Shown: positions 1-8,294 of the stretch, piece after piece
Layout of the letters: each line of letters opens with the position of its first letter
Numbering within the stretch: the stretch's first letter is position 1
DNA from: Candidatus Sumerlaeaceae bacterium
GTDB taxonomy: Bacteria; Sumerlaeota; Sumerlaeia; Sumerlaeales; Sumerlaeaceae
Direction: 5' to 3'
DNA: 64,000 nt
Assembly (NCBI GenBank): GCA_026418615.1
Contig: JAOAAY010000013.1
Span: 1 to 64,000 of the forward strand
The notes under the pieces: model-generated
Database searches by the model: none
What the model saw: the letters and a program-made list of their open reading frames with translations, nothing else
Told to the model about the DNA's origin: nothing
Position numbers and translations under genes: made by a program

Positions 1-19
1 AGATGTGTATAAGAGACAG
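1..19. other. Nextera/Tn5 mosaic-end adaptor remnant
   Basis: The first 19 bases are an exact match to the Tn5 mosaic end used in Nextera library adaptors. This is untrimmed sequencing adaptor at a contig end, not genomic DNA. A GTG at position 5 opens a reading frame through it that begins with the peptide MYKRQ, a familiar translation artefact of this adaptor. Genomic sequence starts at about position 20. Confidence 0.96.
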
Positions 20-679
20 GGCTATAGTGTGCGCTCGGCATGGTTGGAGCCTGAGACGGGGCAATGGGGGGTCACGGAACTGTCGAGTGCCACCGAGGGT
101 TATGGCCTCTACCCGGCTATCGTGTTGACCAGCGCATCGGCATCTGTCGTTTGGTACCGAGCGAATGGCGCGGATTTCACTCTTGTGGAGCGCCCCATCG
201 GGCCGGCGGCTTTGGAAACGCATGCGGCTACCCCCGTGACCGGGCTCGAGGCTCTGCCGGCCAATCGGTTCCCAACCATCCTCCGCGACTCCACTGGCAG
301 GTTGGCAGGGCTTTGGTACGATGAGATTGAAAATGCGGATCGAATTCTCGTCGGGGTCCAAGGTCCACCCGACTACGGCCGGGGTAAGGTCGTGGATCAG
401 CGGTCCGACGCTGAGAATCGAGAGGTCGCCGGCGCAGCCTTGAGGGAGCGACTTCTGGTCGTCACATGGGTAGCAGAAAGTCCCGGGGCGGGAACGGAAG
501 TCATGGCCGCGGTAGGAAATCAACCGCCTCTCATGCAGATAGCCGTCTCCGAAGGGGAGAAGGACTGGTTCGCTCGTCCAACGGCTGCTCCCCTGCAAGG
601 TGGCGCTGCCGTGGCATGGGAATCCAGCACGGAATTCGGCGGCTCAGGCGATATCCTCTTCCGCGAAGTTCGCCTCTGA
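20..679 (+). CDS. 3' end of a beta-propeller-like protein (partial)
   Basis: About 219 codons of an open frame run from the contig edge to TGA at 677-679; the true start lies outside the contig. The product has recurring short hydrophobic strands with W/Y-rich turns (for example SVVWYRANG, RLAGLWYDE, GAAVAWESS) spaced about 45-60 residues apart. This spacing resembles the blades of a sialidase/BNR or similar beta-propeller. No catalytic motif is visible. Such proteins in related genomes are usually secreted, but the N-terminus that would show a signal peptide is missing. Function not assigned. Confidence 0.6.
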   Translation, partial: GYSVRSAWLEPETGQWGVTELSSATEGYGLYPAIVLTSASASVVWYRANGADFTLVERPIGPAALETHAATPVTGLEALPANRFPTILRDSTGRLAGLWYDEIENADRILVGVQGPPDYGRGKVVDQRSDAENREVAGAALRERLLVVTWVAESPGAGTEVMAAVGNQPPLMQIAVSEGEKDWFARPTAAPLQGGAAVAWESSTEFGGSGDILFREVRL

Positions 680-1021
680 CACACTCGCTCTCATTCAGCC
701 TCAGAAGTTGGTCAAATCCGTGCCGTCACGACGAAGCCCGCTCGTGCCGCCGACCTAGCCTCGGCTTACGGCGAACCACAGGACACGGGGAAATCCGGAG
801 CCAAATGGCGCCCAACGAGCGCCAAACCTAATACCGGCTGGCGATTTCGTGTTATGACCTCCCGTGCGAACGCAGAAAACAGCAAAATTTAAGGAAATGG
901 CGTCGAATCTCGCGCTTTGCAGCCTTCAGTTATACTTGCTACGGGCATTACTTCCTTAAATTTACATTTAAGGAAGCGATGGCAGGGTTGTTTGGTGCCT
1001 GCCCCCAGTGGTTGAGAGCAC
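680..1021. other. Intergenic region with TTTAAGGAA repeats
   Basis: This 342-base gap lies between the end of the partial propeller gene and the 3' end of the convergent methyltransferase gene. I see no credible coding sequence in it. It contains three copies of the ATTTAAGGAA element: one at 887-896 and two as the arms of a perfect inverted repeat at 951-976. The rest looks unstructured. Confidence 0.6.
951..976. repeat. Perfect inverted repeat, 11-bp arms, 4-base loop
   Basis: The arms CTTCCTTAAAT (951-961) and ATTTAAGGAAG (966-976) are exact reverse complements separated by TTAC. It lies 45 bases beyond the stop codon of the minus-strand methyltransferase operon, so it could be that operon's transcript-end hairpin, although it is AT-rich and lacks a clear U tract. 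A protein-binding palindrome is equally possible, because a third half-site occurs at 887-896. Confidence 0.5.
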
Positions 1022-1921
1022 TTAGGCGGGTGGTTTTCGCGCAAAAATCTCGATATTCGGTCCTAGCCGCGCCAGTGCCTCGATGGCATAAACAGCCCTT
1101 TTCGCGAGTCCGCCGAACGGGATTCTACTGCGGGGATCTTTATTTCGGCGCGGCGTGCGGAGAAACAAAACCTCAAAACCGCCCTTGGCGACCATTCGTT
1201 GCAAGGTCCGGGTCGTATAGAAAAAGGTGTGAGTCGTCGGGACGGCATAAGGTTCAGGGGAGCGGCGAAGGAATGTTTTACGAATCCAAACGAGCAGGTC
1301 GCCGAGTTCGGCTGGAACTTCCATCGTCAGTACTCCCCCAGGGCGCAAGATCCTGCGCATCTCCGCGAGGCTTCCCACCGGATCGCGCAGATGTTCAAAG
1401 ACATGGCTCAGGTGCACGGCATCGAATTCGTTATCGCTGAACTTTGCCTCCTCAAGCGTAAGTCGCCTAACATCAAGGCCGTGCTCCTTGCTTGCCACTC
1501 CGGATGCCTCTACGCTCAATTCCAAGCCAATCGTAGTCCAACCCCGATCACGGGCCACTCTCAAAAACGATCCAGTGGCCGCTCCAATATCGAGAATTCG
1601 ACCAACCCTTCCCCCGTTCAGGTGTTCGATTCGGGCTAACCTCTCCCCTATGAAGGCCGCCGGAACCGTCGCACCTAACACATAGGCATCGCCGTGTGCT
1701 GCGTACGCGGCTGCGTACTCCGGCGAGGAATAAAGCGTAACGAGTTCCTCTTGCGTCGGCATAGGGTGAATGAACGCCAGTCCACATCCGCAGCAACGGA
1801 CAATGCGGCGCCCTCGAGGTGGCTTGGCAATCTGGTTTAGCCATTCAAGCGATACCGCAGTTGAATGACCACAAAGTCTGCATTCACAGCCATCTAAACT
1901 AATCTTGAGGCGTTTTTTCAT
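1022..1921 (-). CDS. Class I SAM methyltransferase with N-terminal zinc-binding cysteines
   Basis: A 299-residue protein. The N-terminus has two cysteine pairs, C14-x2-C17 and C43-x2-C46, typical of the small zinc ribbon that precedes the Methyltransf_23-type domain in sugar and polysaccharide methyltransferases. The SAM-binding motif I is ILDIGAATGSF, and HVFEHLRDP is a motif III-like segment. It is the last gene of a minus-strand operon with a flippase and a glycosyltransferase, so methylation of a surface glycan or its precursor is inferred. The ATG at 1921 was chosen because it begins one base after the flippase stop; a longer frame reaching 2008 would overlap that gene. Confidence 0.85.
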   Translation of the reverse strand: MKKRLKISLDGCECRLCGHSTAVSLEWLNQIAKPPRGRRIVRCCGCGLAFIHPMPTQEELVTLYSSPEYAAAYAAHGDAYVLGATVPAAFIGERLARIEHLNGGRVGRILDIGAATGSFLRVARDRGWTTIGLELSVEASGVASKEHGLDVRRLTLEEAKFSDNEFDAVHLSHVFEHLRDPVGSLAEMRRILRPGGVLTMEVPAELGDLLVWIRKTFLRRSPEPYAVPTTHTFFYTTRTLQRMVAKGGFEVLFLRTPRRNKDPRSRIPFGGLAKRAVYAIEALARLGPNIEIFARKPPA

Positions 1922-1922
1922 A

Positions 1923-3218
1923 TCAAAGGTACCGCTTTCGCACTGATACGAGAACCAGTAAAGCCAGCGAATATACAATGAGGAGAGCCAAAACGGCGCC
2001 GTGGACATGCAGCCGGGGGATGAGAAGATGGCTTAATCCAATATTTGCAAACCCAACAGAAAGAGACATTAAGACGCCGAGGCGCGCTCCCCGAACGCCC
2101 TCGGCTCCAATGATTTGCCCGAGGCTGTTCTGTACCATCATGACGCCTGAAGTCGCAGCGAACAGGGCAGCCAATCCCAAGTCCAGCGGATACTCATCCC
2201 GTCCACTGAGAACGACCGCTGCCACTTGGGCCACAAGCAGAGCGAGGAAGAGGATCCAAACAACTTTACCCCAAGCGCGCCAAGTCACTTTCCAAAGACC
2301 AGCCCGGTCGGCAGACCGCGCAGCGGTTGGGAAGAACACGGTTGCCAAGACCGATCCGCCGTACACGGCGAGATTCAGACTTGCCATCGTGTACAGGCTA
2401 TACTGCCCGACCTCGATACTTGAAAGATAATGTTTTATGATTGGTTTCTGAATGCTGGATGTGAAGAAAAAGCCTATCCCGCACAGGAAGTTGTACCAGC
2501 CATAGGGTGCCATCTCGATGAGAGCCGTTTTCGATAATGGTCGCAGGCTGAGCCAAGGACACGACCACCAAACTGCAAGTCCCGTGGCGATCAGGTAGGC
2601 CGTTAAAAAAGCGCAGACGCTCGCGAGGTAGGACCGCCCGAAAAAGACAAACGCCGGTGGGAGGCTGACGATGAAGACCAGCGCCAAAGTGGCTTCGGCC
2701 AAGCCGCGACGATTGTACTCCCCCACGGTTTGTTGGACAGCAGACACTTGCACGAACAGCGACATGGCCGGACCGAGGCACAGTCCCAGCAGCATCATGT
2801 CCGAAGTGGTGCCAAACCAAGGGCGAAGCACATCTCGAAATGGGATCAATACCAAGCACCAAAGGATGCTGCCCGCCGCCACAAACCACCAACTCGAGGC
2901 CGTGTAAGGGTGCGGATCTCGCGCGGGCGCGCCGTAGCGCACAACAGCCGTATTCAAACCAAAGATCGAGAGAATACAAAAGGCTTGGGCCACTGTGACG
3001 GCCAATTGCGCGTCGCCGTAGGCCTCTGCGCCAAGAAGACGGGCCGCCACAACGGCCGCGACTGCCGAGATGAATCGCGCGATGGCAAACCAAGCCCCAA
3101 CCACCCCCAGCGACTTGAAGAACCGAGACACCCCGGTCGTGACTGCTCCCCCAAACAGCCATTCAACTAAGCGACGGCCGCCCCCTCGCACCACGGGTTT
3201 AACGAAGCGGATCAGCAA
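1923..3218 (-). CDS. Polysaccharide flippase (Wzx/MATE-like)
   Basis: A 431-residue integral membrane protein with about 12-14 hydrophobic segments, the layout and length of the Wzx/MVF-superfamily exporters that flip lipid-linked oligosaccharides across the inner membrane. An early segment (ARFISAVAAVVAARLLGAEAYG) resembles the usual N-terminal helix and glycine turn of this family. The assigned start is a TTG at 3218 that overlaps the end of the upstream glycosyltransferase by seven bases. Together with that gene and two methyltransferases it forms a tightly packed operon. The substrate is unknown; the assignment is by topology and context. Confidence 0.8.
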   Translation of the reverse strand: MLIRFVKPVVRGGGRRLVEWLFGGAVTTGVSRFFKSLGVVGAWFAIARFISAVAAVVAARLLGAEAYGDAQLAVTVAQAFCILSIFGLNTAVVRYGAPARDPHPYTASSWWFVAAGSILWCLVLIPFRDVLRPWFGTTSDMMLLGLCLGPAMSLFVQVSAVQQTVGEYNRRGLAEATLALVFIVSLPPAFVFFGRSYLASVCAFLTAYLIATGLAVWWSCPWLSLRPLSKTALIEMAPYGWYNFLCGIGFFFTSSIQKPIIKHYLSSIEVGQYSLYTMASLNLAVYGGSVLATVFFPTAARSADRAGLWKVTWRAWGKVVWILFLALLVAQVAAVVLSGRDEYPLDLGLAALFAATSGVMMVQNSLGQIIGAEGVRGARLGVLMSLSVGFANIGLSHLLIPRLHVHGAVLALLIVYSLALLVLVSVRKRYL

Positions 3219-4432
3219 CGCGCTCCCCCGACCGCAAGGCTTTGGAATAGGTGCCGATACTGTTCAGCGATTCTCCGAGCATCGAAAGTCTCTGCAGCAT
3301 ACCGCCTCCCCTGCTCGGAGCACGCGCTCCACCACCCGTCATCGTGCATCAATCGTTCGACCACCTGGTCCATCATTTCAGGGTTTCCGGCCACGCAAAA
3401 ACCGGACGCGGGTGACAATTGCGAAACACGATCCGTCGCGGTCGGGAGCAACCCATCAAGGTCGAGAGTATCGGAAACCACAGGCACACCGTACTTAAAT
3501 GCCTCGATGACCACATTGGGAAAGCCCTCGGCCTCGGAAGTCAGGACAAAAACCCGTCCCCGAAGGTACAGAGGGGCAAGGTCTGCTTTCGAGGCGCCCG
3601 GAATGAAGCGCAAATTTTCCAAATCCCGAGAGGCTGCCTCGACCGTGGTAAAGATTTCCTGGGCGCCGGGATAATTCGTGGGTGCAAGGACCAGCGCAAA
3701 CTGCCGGTGAGGCAACCGACGCGCCAAGGTCACGAACTCCAATGGACGCTTCAAGGGGTGGCACCGCCCTACCCACAGCACCAGGTCCCGCTCCCCTGCC
3801 GGTGGCACATTCTCGGACTGCTCAAAAGCATGAGCATTGCCTATCACGGTCAAGTTGGGCACACCGAAAGGCTTCAAGGCTGCAGCCTGAGACGGTTTCT
3901 GGCAGACTACGGCTGCAGCACTCTTGAGACAGTTGATAAAGTATTTCGACAGCCACGAATTTCCGCGAAAGATTTGATCTCGCAGCCGCATCTCATCCGT
4001 TTCAATATCGTGCGACAGCCGAAAGCATACCGGCACTCGACGAACCCGGCCCACAAGGAAGACAAGCAGAGTCTCGACCGAGGCCAATTTTGCGTAGAAG
4101 ATGTCCGCTGGCACAAAAAGCAATTTTCGGAAAAGCCGCAAATAGAAGGCCAGCATGCTGAGCCGTTGGCAAGCCCGTGCAGAGTATCCCCCAGCGGCTG
4201 GGGGCATGACCTTGCTAAAAATGACATTTCCGCAATCGTGAGACCCGGATGCTGATGGTACGGCAAAGGTGAGTAATCGGACTTCGATGTCTGGAAAGCG
4301 GCTTAATTCCCGAGCCGTGTTCCACAGGTCCATCTCCGATCCGCCCCCGAATGCCTCCTCTCCCCGAGCCACATGACCGACGAAAGCCGAGAACGCAGTC
4401 ACTCGAAGTCGTTTGTTCTGAACCATCGCCAT
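3212..4432 (-). CDS. Glycosyltransferase family 4/1-like
   Basis: A 406-residue GT-B fold glycosyltransferase. The donor-binding half contains LVLWVGRCHPLKRP and the C-terminal signature LTSEAEGFPNVVIEAFKYGVPVV, in which the E-x7-E motif that contacts the nucleotide-sugar is recognisable. An N-terminal segment with GGSEMDLWNTARELSR fits the acceptor-side glycine loop. The start at ATG 4432 lies one base after the stop of the upstream methyltransferase. It probably adds a sugar to a lipid-linked surface polysaccharide on the cytoplasmic face. The sugar specificity cannot be read from sequence. Confidence 0.85.
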   Translation of the reverse strand: MAMVQNKRLRVTAFSAFVGHVARGEEAFGGGSEMDLWNTARELSRFPDIEVRLLTFAVPSASGSHDCGNVIFSKVMPPAAGGYSARACQRLSMLAFYLRLFRKLLFVPADIFYAKLASVETLLVFLVGRVRRVPVCFRLSHDIETDEMRLRDQIFRGNSWLSKYFINCLKSAAAVVCQKPSQAAALKPFGVPNLTVIGNAHAFEQSENVPPAGERDLVLWVGRCHPLKRPLEFVTLARRLPHRQFALVLAPTNYPGAQEIFTTVEAASRDLENLRFIPGASKADLAPLYLRGRVFVLTSEAEGFPNVVIEAFKYGVPVVSDTLDLDGLLPTATDRVSQLSPASGFCVAGNPEMMDQVVERLMHDDGWWSACSEQGRRYAAETFDARRIAEQYRHLFQSLAVGGARC

Positions 4433-4433
4433 G

Positions 4434-5294
4434 TCAGGCAAGCGGCAAGGCCGGCGAGGAATCGCGGCGAAAAACATACTCGTTGCAACCTTTGCCGCCC
4501 CCGCAAGTTTTGAGGCGGATTAGGGTGAAACCACGGGCGGTAAAGAATTCAAAGATTTCCTCCGGCTTAGCGACCTCGAAGGGGTACCCCCCCACCCAAT
4601 CTACAAGGTCGTGCCACGGGGACATGCCGCGCTGGCGACTGTAGGTTCGCCATGTGTAAAAAGGACGCATGCGCACGAAATCCGCGAGAATATCCTTCCA
4701 CCAGGTGACGACGAGGCTTATCGCAAGCAGTAACCACCGCACAGGTGCCGAAGAAGCGACATAGGCGCGCTTGATGGCCCGCCAGCGGCGGCTTGTGCCG
4801 GCCTGATCGTTATAGATAGAGACAGCCAGCAGGCCTCCGGGGAGTACCAGTTTTCCGGCGTTTTCGAGGGCCGTCCACATCTGCCCTGTGTGGTGCAGAA
4901 CGCCCCACGAGTACACAACATCCGCGGGCGTCACTTGCGCCAGAAAAGCCGGATCCAAGATGGAGCCGTGAGCAATGACCCAGTCCGGGTCATTGGGAAA
5001 GTACCGTCGCCGCAACTCGAGCGCGCAGGCCACAGATTCGCGATCGTAATCAAATGAGAATACCCTTGCGCCAAGGCGTCTGGCAGCAAGCGAAAAAAGG
5101 CCGCTGCCGGACCCGATATCGAGAAATGTCCTCCCGCTAAGAGTTTCGCAGCGGAGCAGCGATTGAATTGAGCGTTCGGCCTCGATCATGCGACTCTCGT
5201 CAAGCGTGTCGAGGAAGCGGCTCCAGTTGCGCCCGAAGGCGAACCGCTCGCCGCGTTCGATCTCCGACTGGGCGTCAGCGCCTGCCGTCCTCAT
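4434..5294 (-). CDS. Class I SAM-dependent methyltransferase
   Basis: A 286-residue protein with SAM motif I FLDIGSGSGLFSLAA, the acidic end of beta-2 (FSFDYDRES) and a motif resembling VVYSWGVLHHTGQMW. This pattern is typical of Methyltransf_11/25-type enzymes. The C-terminal third contains a hydrophobic stretch (WLLLAISLVVTWW) that may sit on the membrane. It is the first gene of the minus-strand polysaccharide operon, divergent from the Xer recombinase gene. A role in modifying a glycan or lipid carrier is inferred from the neighbours only. Confidence 0.8.
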   Translation of the reverse strand: MRTAGADAQSEIERGERFAFGRNWSRFLDTLDESRMIEAERSIQSLLRCETLSGRTFLDIGSGSGLFSLAARRLGARVFSFDYDRESVACALELRRRYFPNDPDWVIAHGSILDPAFLAQVTPADVVYSWGVLHHTGQMWTALENAGKLVLPGGLLAVSIYNDQAGTSRRWRAIKRAYVASSAPVRWLLLAISLVVTWWKDILADFVRMRPFYTWRTYSRQRGMSPWHDLVDWVGGYPFEVAKPEEIFEFFTARGFTLIRLKTCGGGKGCNEYVFRRDSSPALPLA

Positions 5295-5409
5295 GTCTCT
5301 CTGACATCTGTTGCCGTCATTTCGATTGACGCCTCAAGCATTCCTTACGCATGATTTCAACTGATTGTGCTGAAACGATTGCTGACGCTGCGACTGTGGA
5401 GACCCGTTG

Positions 5410-6324
5410 ATGCCCCTGCTGCTTTCAGCCGTTGCGATGGAGTTCGACCGTTTTCTCGAGGTCGAGCGGAATCTTTCACCCAACACGCGTGCGGCGTACC
5501 AGTATGATCTACAGAAGTTCAAGGAACACCTGATCCGGACGCTGGGTCAGGAGCCGGCTGTCGGACGCATCACTGCGCAGCACATCAAGGAATATTTGGG
5601 CTACCTGCAGGGAGTGCGGGGGTACAAGAGCACCACATTGTCGCGGGCGATCGCCTCCATCCGTGTGTTTTTTGAGTATTGCGTCCAGCAGCAATACCTC
5701 GAGGCGAGTCCGGCCGCCTATATCCACAATCCGAAACTCCCGCGCAAACTGCCCATTTATTTAATTGAAAGCGAACTGCGCGCATTGCTCGCCCAGCCCG
5801 ACCCACAAGATGTGTGGGGTTGCCGCGATTTCGCCATTCTGGTGACGCTTGGCTTTACGGGCATGCGGCGCCAAGAACTGGTGGCTCTGGGGCTCGACAG
5901 TCTCGATTTTGAGCGGCGCACGATCAGGGTTATCGGTAAAGGCTCGAAAGAACGGCTGATTCCCATGAACCCGATCGTGATGAACGCGCTCGGCTGTTAC
6001 CTCGATGTGCGCCCTGCGACGGGCGATCCGGTGGCCGTGTTCCTGAGCAAGCGCGGTCAGCGCCTGACCGGCCGCAGTGTGTACAACATCGTGCGCAAGT
6101 ATGTGAAACACGCAGGCATAGGCAAAAACAAGATCAGCCCGCACAAACTGCGCCACACCTTCGCGACGCTGCTGCATTTGAACGAAGTGGATATCGTCGA
6201 AATTCAACGCCTGCTCGGTCACTCCTCGGTAGTCTCCACGCAAATTTACACGCACACGAACACCAACAAATTGAGGTCGGCAGTCGAGCGCCTGAACGGC
6301 ATTGTCGGTACGGACGGGTCATGA
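5410..6324 (+). CDS. XerC/XerD-type site-specific tyrosine recombinase
   Basis: A 304-residue tyrosine recombinase. The N-terminal SAM-like core-binding domain (FLEVERNLSPNTRAAYQYDL) is followed by the catalytic domain. All active-site residues are visible: Arg153 (TGMRRQEL), Lys177 (IGKGSKER), His245 and Arg248 (SPHKLRHTF), His271 (LLGHSS) and the nucleophile Tyr280 (STQIYTH). Its length and motifs match chromosome-dimer-resolving XerC/XerD rather than phage integrases, and no mobile element surrounds it. GGAG at 5397-5400 supports ATG 5410; a TTG three bases earlier is possible. Its stop overlaps the next gene by four bases (ATGA). XerC and XerD cannot be told apart here. Confidence 0.93.
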   Translation: MPLLLSAVAMEFDRFLEVERNLSPNTRAAYQYDLQKFKEHLIRTLGQEPAVGRITAQHIKEYLGYLQGVRGYKSTTLSRAIASIRVFFEYCVQQQYLEASPAAYIHNPKLPRKLPIYLIESELRALLAQPDPQDVWGCRDFAILVTLGFTGMRRQELVALGLDSLDFERRTIRVIGKGSKERLIPMNPIVMNALGCYLDVRPATGDPVAVFLSKRGQRLTGRSVYNIVRKYVKHAGIGKNKISPHKLRHTFATLLHLNEVDIVEIQRLLGHSSVVSTQIYTHTNTNKLRSAVERLNGIVGTDGS

Positions 6325-7238
6325 GGCTACTCGTCACGGGGGCGTCAGGATATCTGGGTTGGCATCTGGTACGGTATCTGGCGGCATGCGGGCATCAGGT
6401 GCTTGGATGCTGGGCGTCGCGCGAGGTGCGGTTCCCGGACGCGGAATCGGCGCGGTTAGATGTGCGCGACGCGGATGCCTGCAGGGCGCTGGTCAATCAG
6501 TGGCGCGCAACGCACATCATCCATGCTGGCGCCATGACAAAGACGGACGAATGTGAACGCGACCCCAACGCGGCGCAGGCCGTCAATGTTGATGGCACTC
6601 GCCACCTGCTCGAGGCTGCCGAGCGCGCGGACAGCCATTTCACCCTCGTTTCCACGGATCTGGTGTTCGACGGTCGCCGGCCCGGGGGCATGTACCCGGT
6701 GGAGGAGCAAGGCGGACCTGACGAGCCGCGGCCGGTGATGGAGTACGGGCGAACAAAACTGGCGGCCGAGCGCATCGTGCGCGATTATATGGCGCGGGGC
6801 GGTGCGGCAGCGGTGGTCCGCAGCGCGCTCATCTACGGCCCGCCGGGCGCGCCGCGCCCATGCTTTCTCGAATGGTTGCTGCGCAACATCCGCGAGGCGC
6901 GGGGCGCAGTCTTTACCGACGAGTACCGATCGCCGGTTTTTGTGGGGGACTTGTGCCGGCTTCTCGAGAGGGTCGCGACGCGTCGGGCGACCGGCCTCTG
7001 GCACGCCAGCGGGCCGGAACGCCTCTCGCGGTATGAGTTCGCCCTGCTGGCAGCCGACGCGGCGGGTCTGCCGCGGGAGCGCGTGATCGGACGACGGCAG
7101 GCGGATGTAGCCCTCGATGCCCCGCGGCCAGCCGATGTGTCGCTCGACATTTCGGCGACTTGTGCCGCGTTTGACTGGCACCCGCTGCCCTGCCGCGACG
7201 GGCTGCGTGTCGCGTTGAGCGAATTGTCCGGGGCCTGA
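6321..7238 (+). CDS. RmlD-like dTDP-4-dehydrorhamnose reductase / extended SDR
   Basis: A 305-residue extended short-chain dehydrogenase. It has the NAD(P)-binding glycine motif VTGASGYLG at the N-terminus, the active-site segment VSTDLVFDG and the catalytic YxxxK as YGRTK. The order and spacing fit the RmlD substrate-binding family, which reduces dTDP-4-keto-rhamnose or related nucleotide-sugars. No rmlA, rmlB or rmlC is nearby, so the exact substrate is uncertain. It is translationally coupled to the Xer gene by an ATGA overlap, which looks like chance operon packing rather than a functional link. Confidence 0.82.
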   Translation: MRLLVTGASGYLGWHLVRYLAACGHQVLGCWASREVRFPDAESARLDVRDADACRALVNQWRATHIIHAGAMTKTDECERDPNAAQAVNVDGTRHLLEAAERADSHFTLVSTDLVFDGRRPGGMYPVEEQGGPDEPRPVMEYGRTKLAAERIVRDYMARGGAAAVVRSALIYGPPGAPRPCFLEWLLRNIREARGAVFTDEYRSPVFVGDLCRLLERVATRRATGLWHASGPERLSRYEFALLAADAAGLPRERVIGRRQADVALDAPRPADVSLDISATCAAFDWHPLPCRDGLRVALSELSGA

Positions 7239-7244
7239 GGCCCC
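7230..7244 (+). terminator. GC hairpin over the stop codon of the RmlD-like gene
   Basis: GGGGCC (7230-7235) and GGCCCC (7239-7244) pair perfectly around the TGA stop codon and are followed by TATCGTCTT. It is short and its U tract is weak, so its efficiency as a terminator is doubtful, but it sits exactly at the gene end between convergent genes. Confidence 0.4.
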
Positions 7245-7436
7245 TATCGTCTTACCCAAAAGGCTAAACGGCACCGGTGCGCGATAAGCGACGGCGCGTG
7301 GTAAGGCGCGAGGATCTTGCGTCAAGGCCTAATCTTTTGCTCTTTTTACGGTTTCTCGTTCGCTAGCGATTTCGCGGCAGGGAATCTCCCTGCACCTCCG
7401 TTTTTCCTGCCCTTGCGGCAAGAAAAGCACAGACTT

Positions 7437-8153
7437 TCAGAGCGGGCCGCCGGACGGCATGATGACGATTTCGTCCGTGGAGGTGGATGGCGGCTGGCAG
7501 ACGGCCAGTGCCACGGCCTCGGCCACTTCGCGAGCGGGAATCATCCGCCTCGGGTCCCAATCCCCCTGCTGACCTTTCCAGAAGGTTGATTCAGTTGCGC
7601 CGGGCATGATGACGGTCACGCGGATTCCGCGTTTGCGAACCTCCTCGCGTAACGAGCGCGAGAAGCCGAGAATGCCCGCTTTACAGGCCGAGTACGCCGC
7701 GAAATTCGCGAATCCGCGCACCGCGGCGATGGAGGCCATGTTGACAATAACCCCGCCGGGCGTGCGTTCCATCAGCGGAAGTGCTTCGCGGGTGCAGAGA
7801 AAGGTTCCAGTCAGGTTGGTCTCGACCGTTTCCCGCCAGATGTCGTCCGTTGTCTCTGTGAGGGGCAGGAATCGGCCGACCCCGGCGTTATTGACCAGCA
7901 CATCGAGGCGCCCATGCTCGCGTTCGCAGAGCGCGACGAGCGCGCGAACATCCTCGGGCCTGCGGACATCGCATCGGAGATGAAGTGCGAGGCATCCCTC
8001 CCCCCGCAGATCCCGGCATAAGGCCTCCACCTCGGTTTCGGTCCGTGCTGCGGCCACCACGGCAAAACCACGCCGTGCCAGCACGCGGGCGATTTCGCAC
8101 CCGATGCCACGACCGGCGCCTGTGACGATCGCCGTCCTCGTCGAGGTTGTCAT
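7437..8153 (-). CDS. Short-chain dehydrogenase/reductase (classical SDR)
   Basis: A 238-residue classical SDR. The cofactor motif TGAGRGIG, the structural NNAG motif (VLVNNAGVG) and the catalytic Ser...Tyr-x3-Lys (MASIAAV... then YSACK) are all intact. Arg residues after beta-2 (AAARTETE) suggest a preference for NADP(H). A strong ribosome-binding site (AAGGAG, 8163-8168) lies ten bases before ATG 8153, which rules out a longer frame starting at 8192. It is similar to 3-ketoacyl-ACP reductase-like and YwfD-type enzymes. It is not obviously the DprE2 partner of the UbiA-family gene next to it. Substrate unknown. Confidence 0.85.
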   Translation of the reverse strand: MTTSTRTAIVTGAGRGIGCEIARVLARRGFAVVAAARTETEVEALCRDLRGEGCLALHLRCDVRRPEDVRALVALCEREHGRLDVLVNNAGVGRFLPLTETTDDIWRETVETNLTGTFLCTREALPLMERTPGGVIVNMASIAAVRGFANFAAYSACKAGILGFSRSLREEVRKRGIRVTVIMPGATESTFWKGQQGDWDPRRMIPAREVAEAVALAVCQPPSTSTDEIVIMPSGGPL

Positions 8154-8294
8154 AGTATTCTCCTTAAGCCTGTGAGGACAGGTGCATATCACGCCGCCCG
8201 TGTCGGAGCAATCAGGTTTCCCAAGGGCATGTCACCACAAAATGATTGCAGCGCGGGCGCCTGATTTACACGGTAACACAACATCGCCCCTGCC

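Noticed and set aside
5410-6324. Phage integrase or integron role for the tyrosine recombinase
   Set aside because: The length and motifs fit XerC/XerD, and there are no att sites, tRNA target, cassette array or phage genes nearby.
7387-7420. Hairpin with flanking A/T runs between the RmlD-like and SDR genes
   Set aside because: The stem is imperfect, and on neither strand does a U tract follow the 3' arm.
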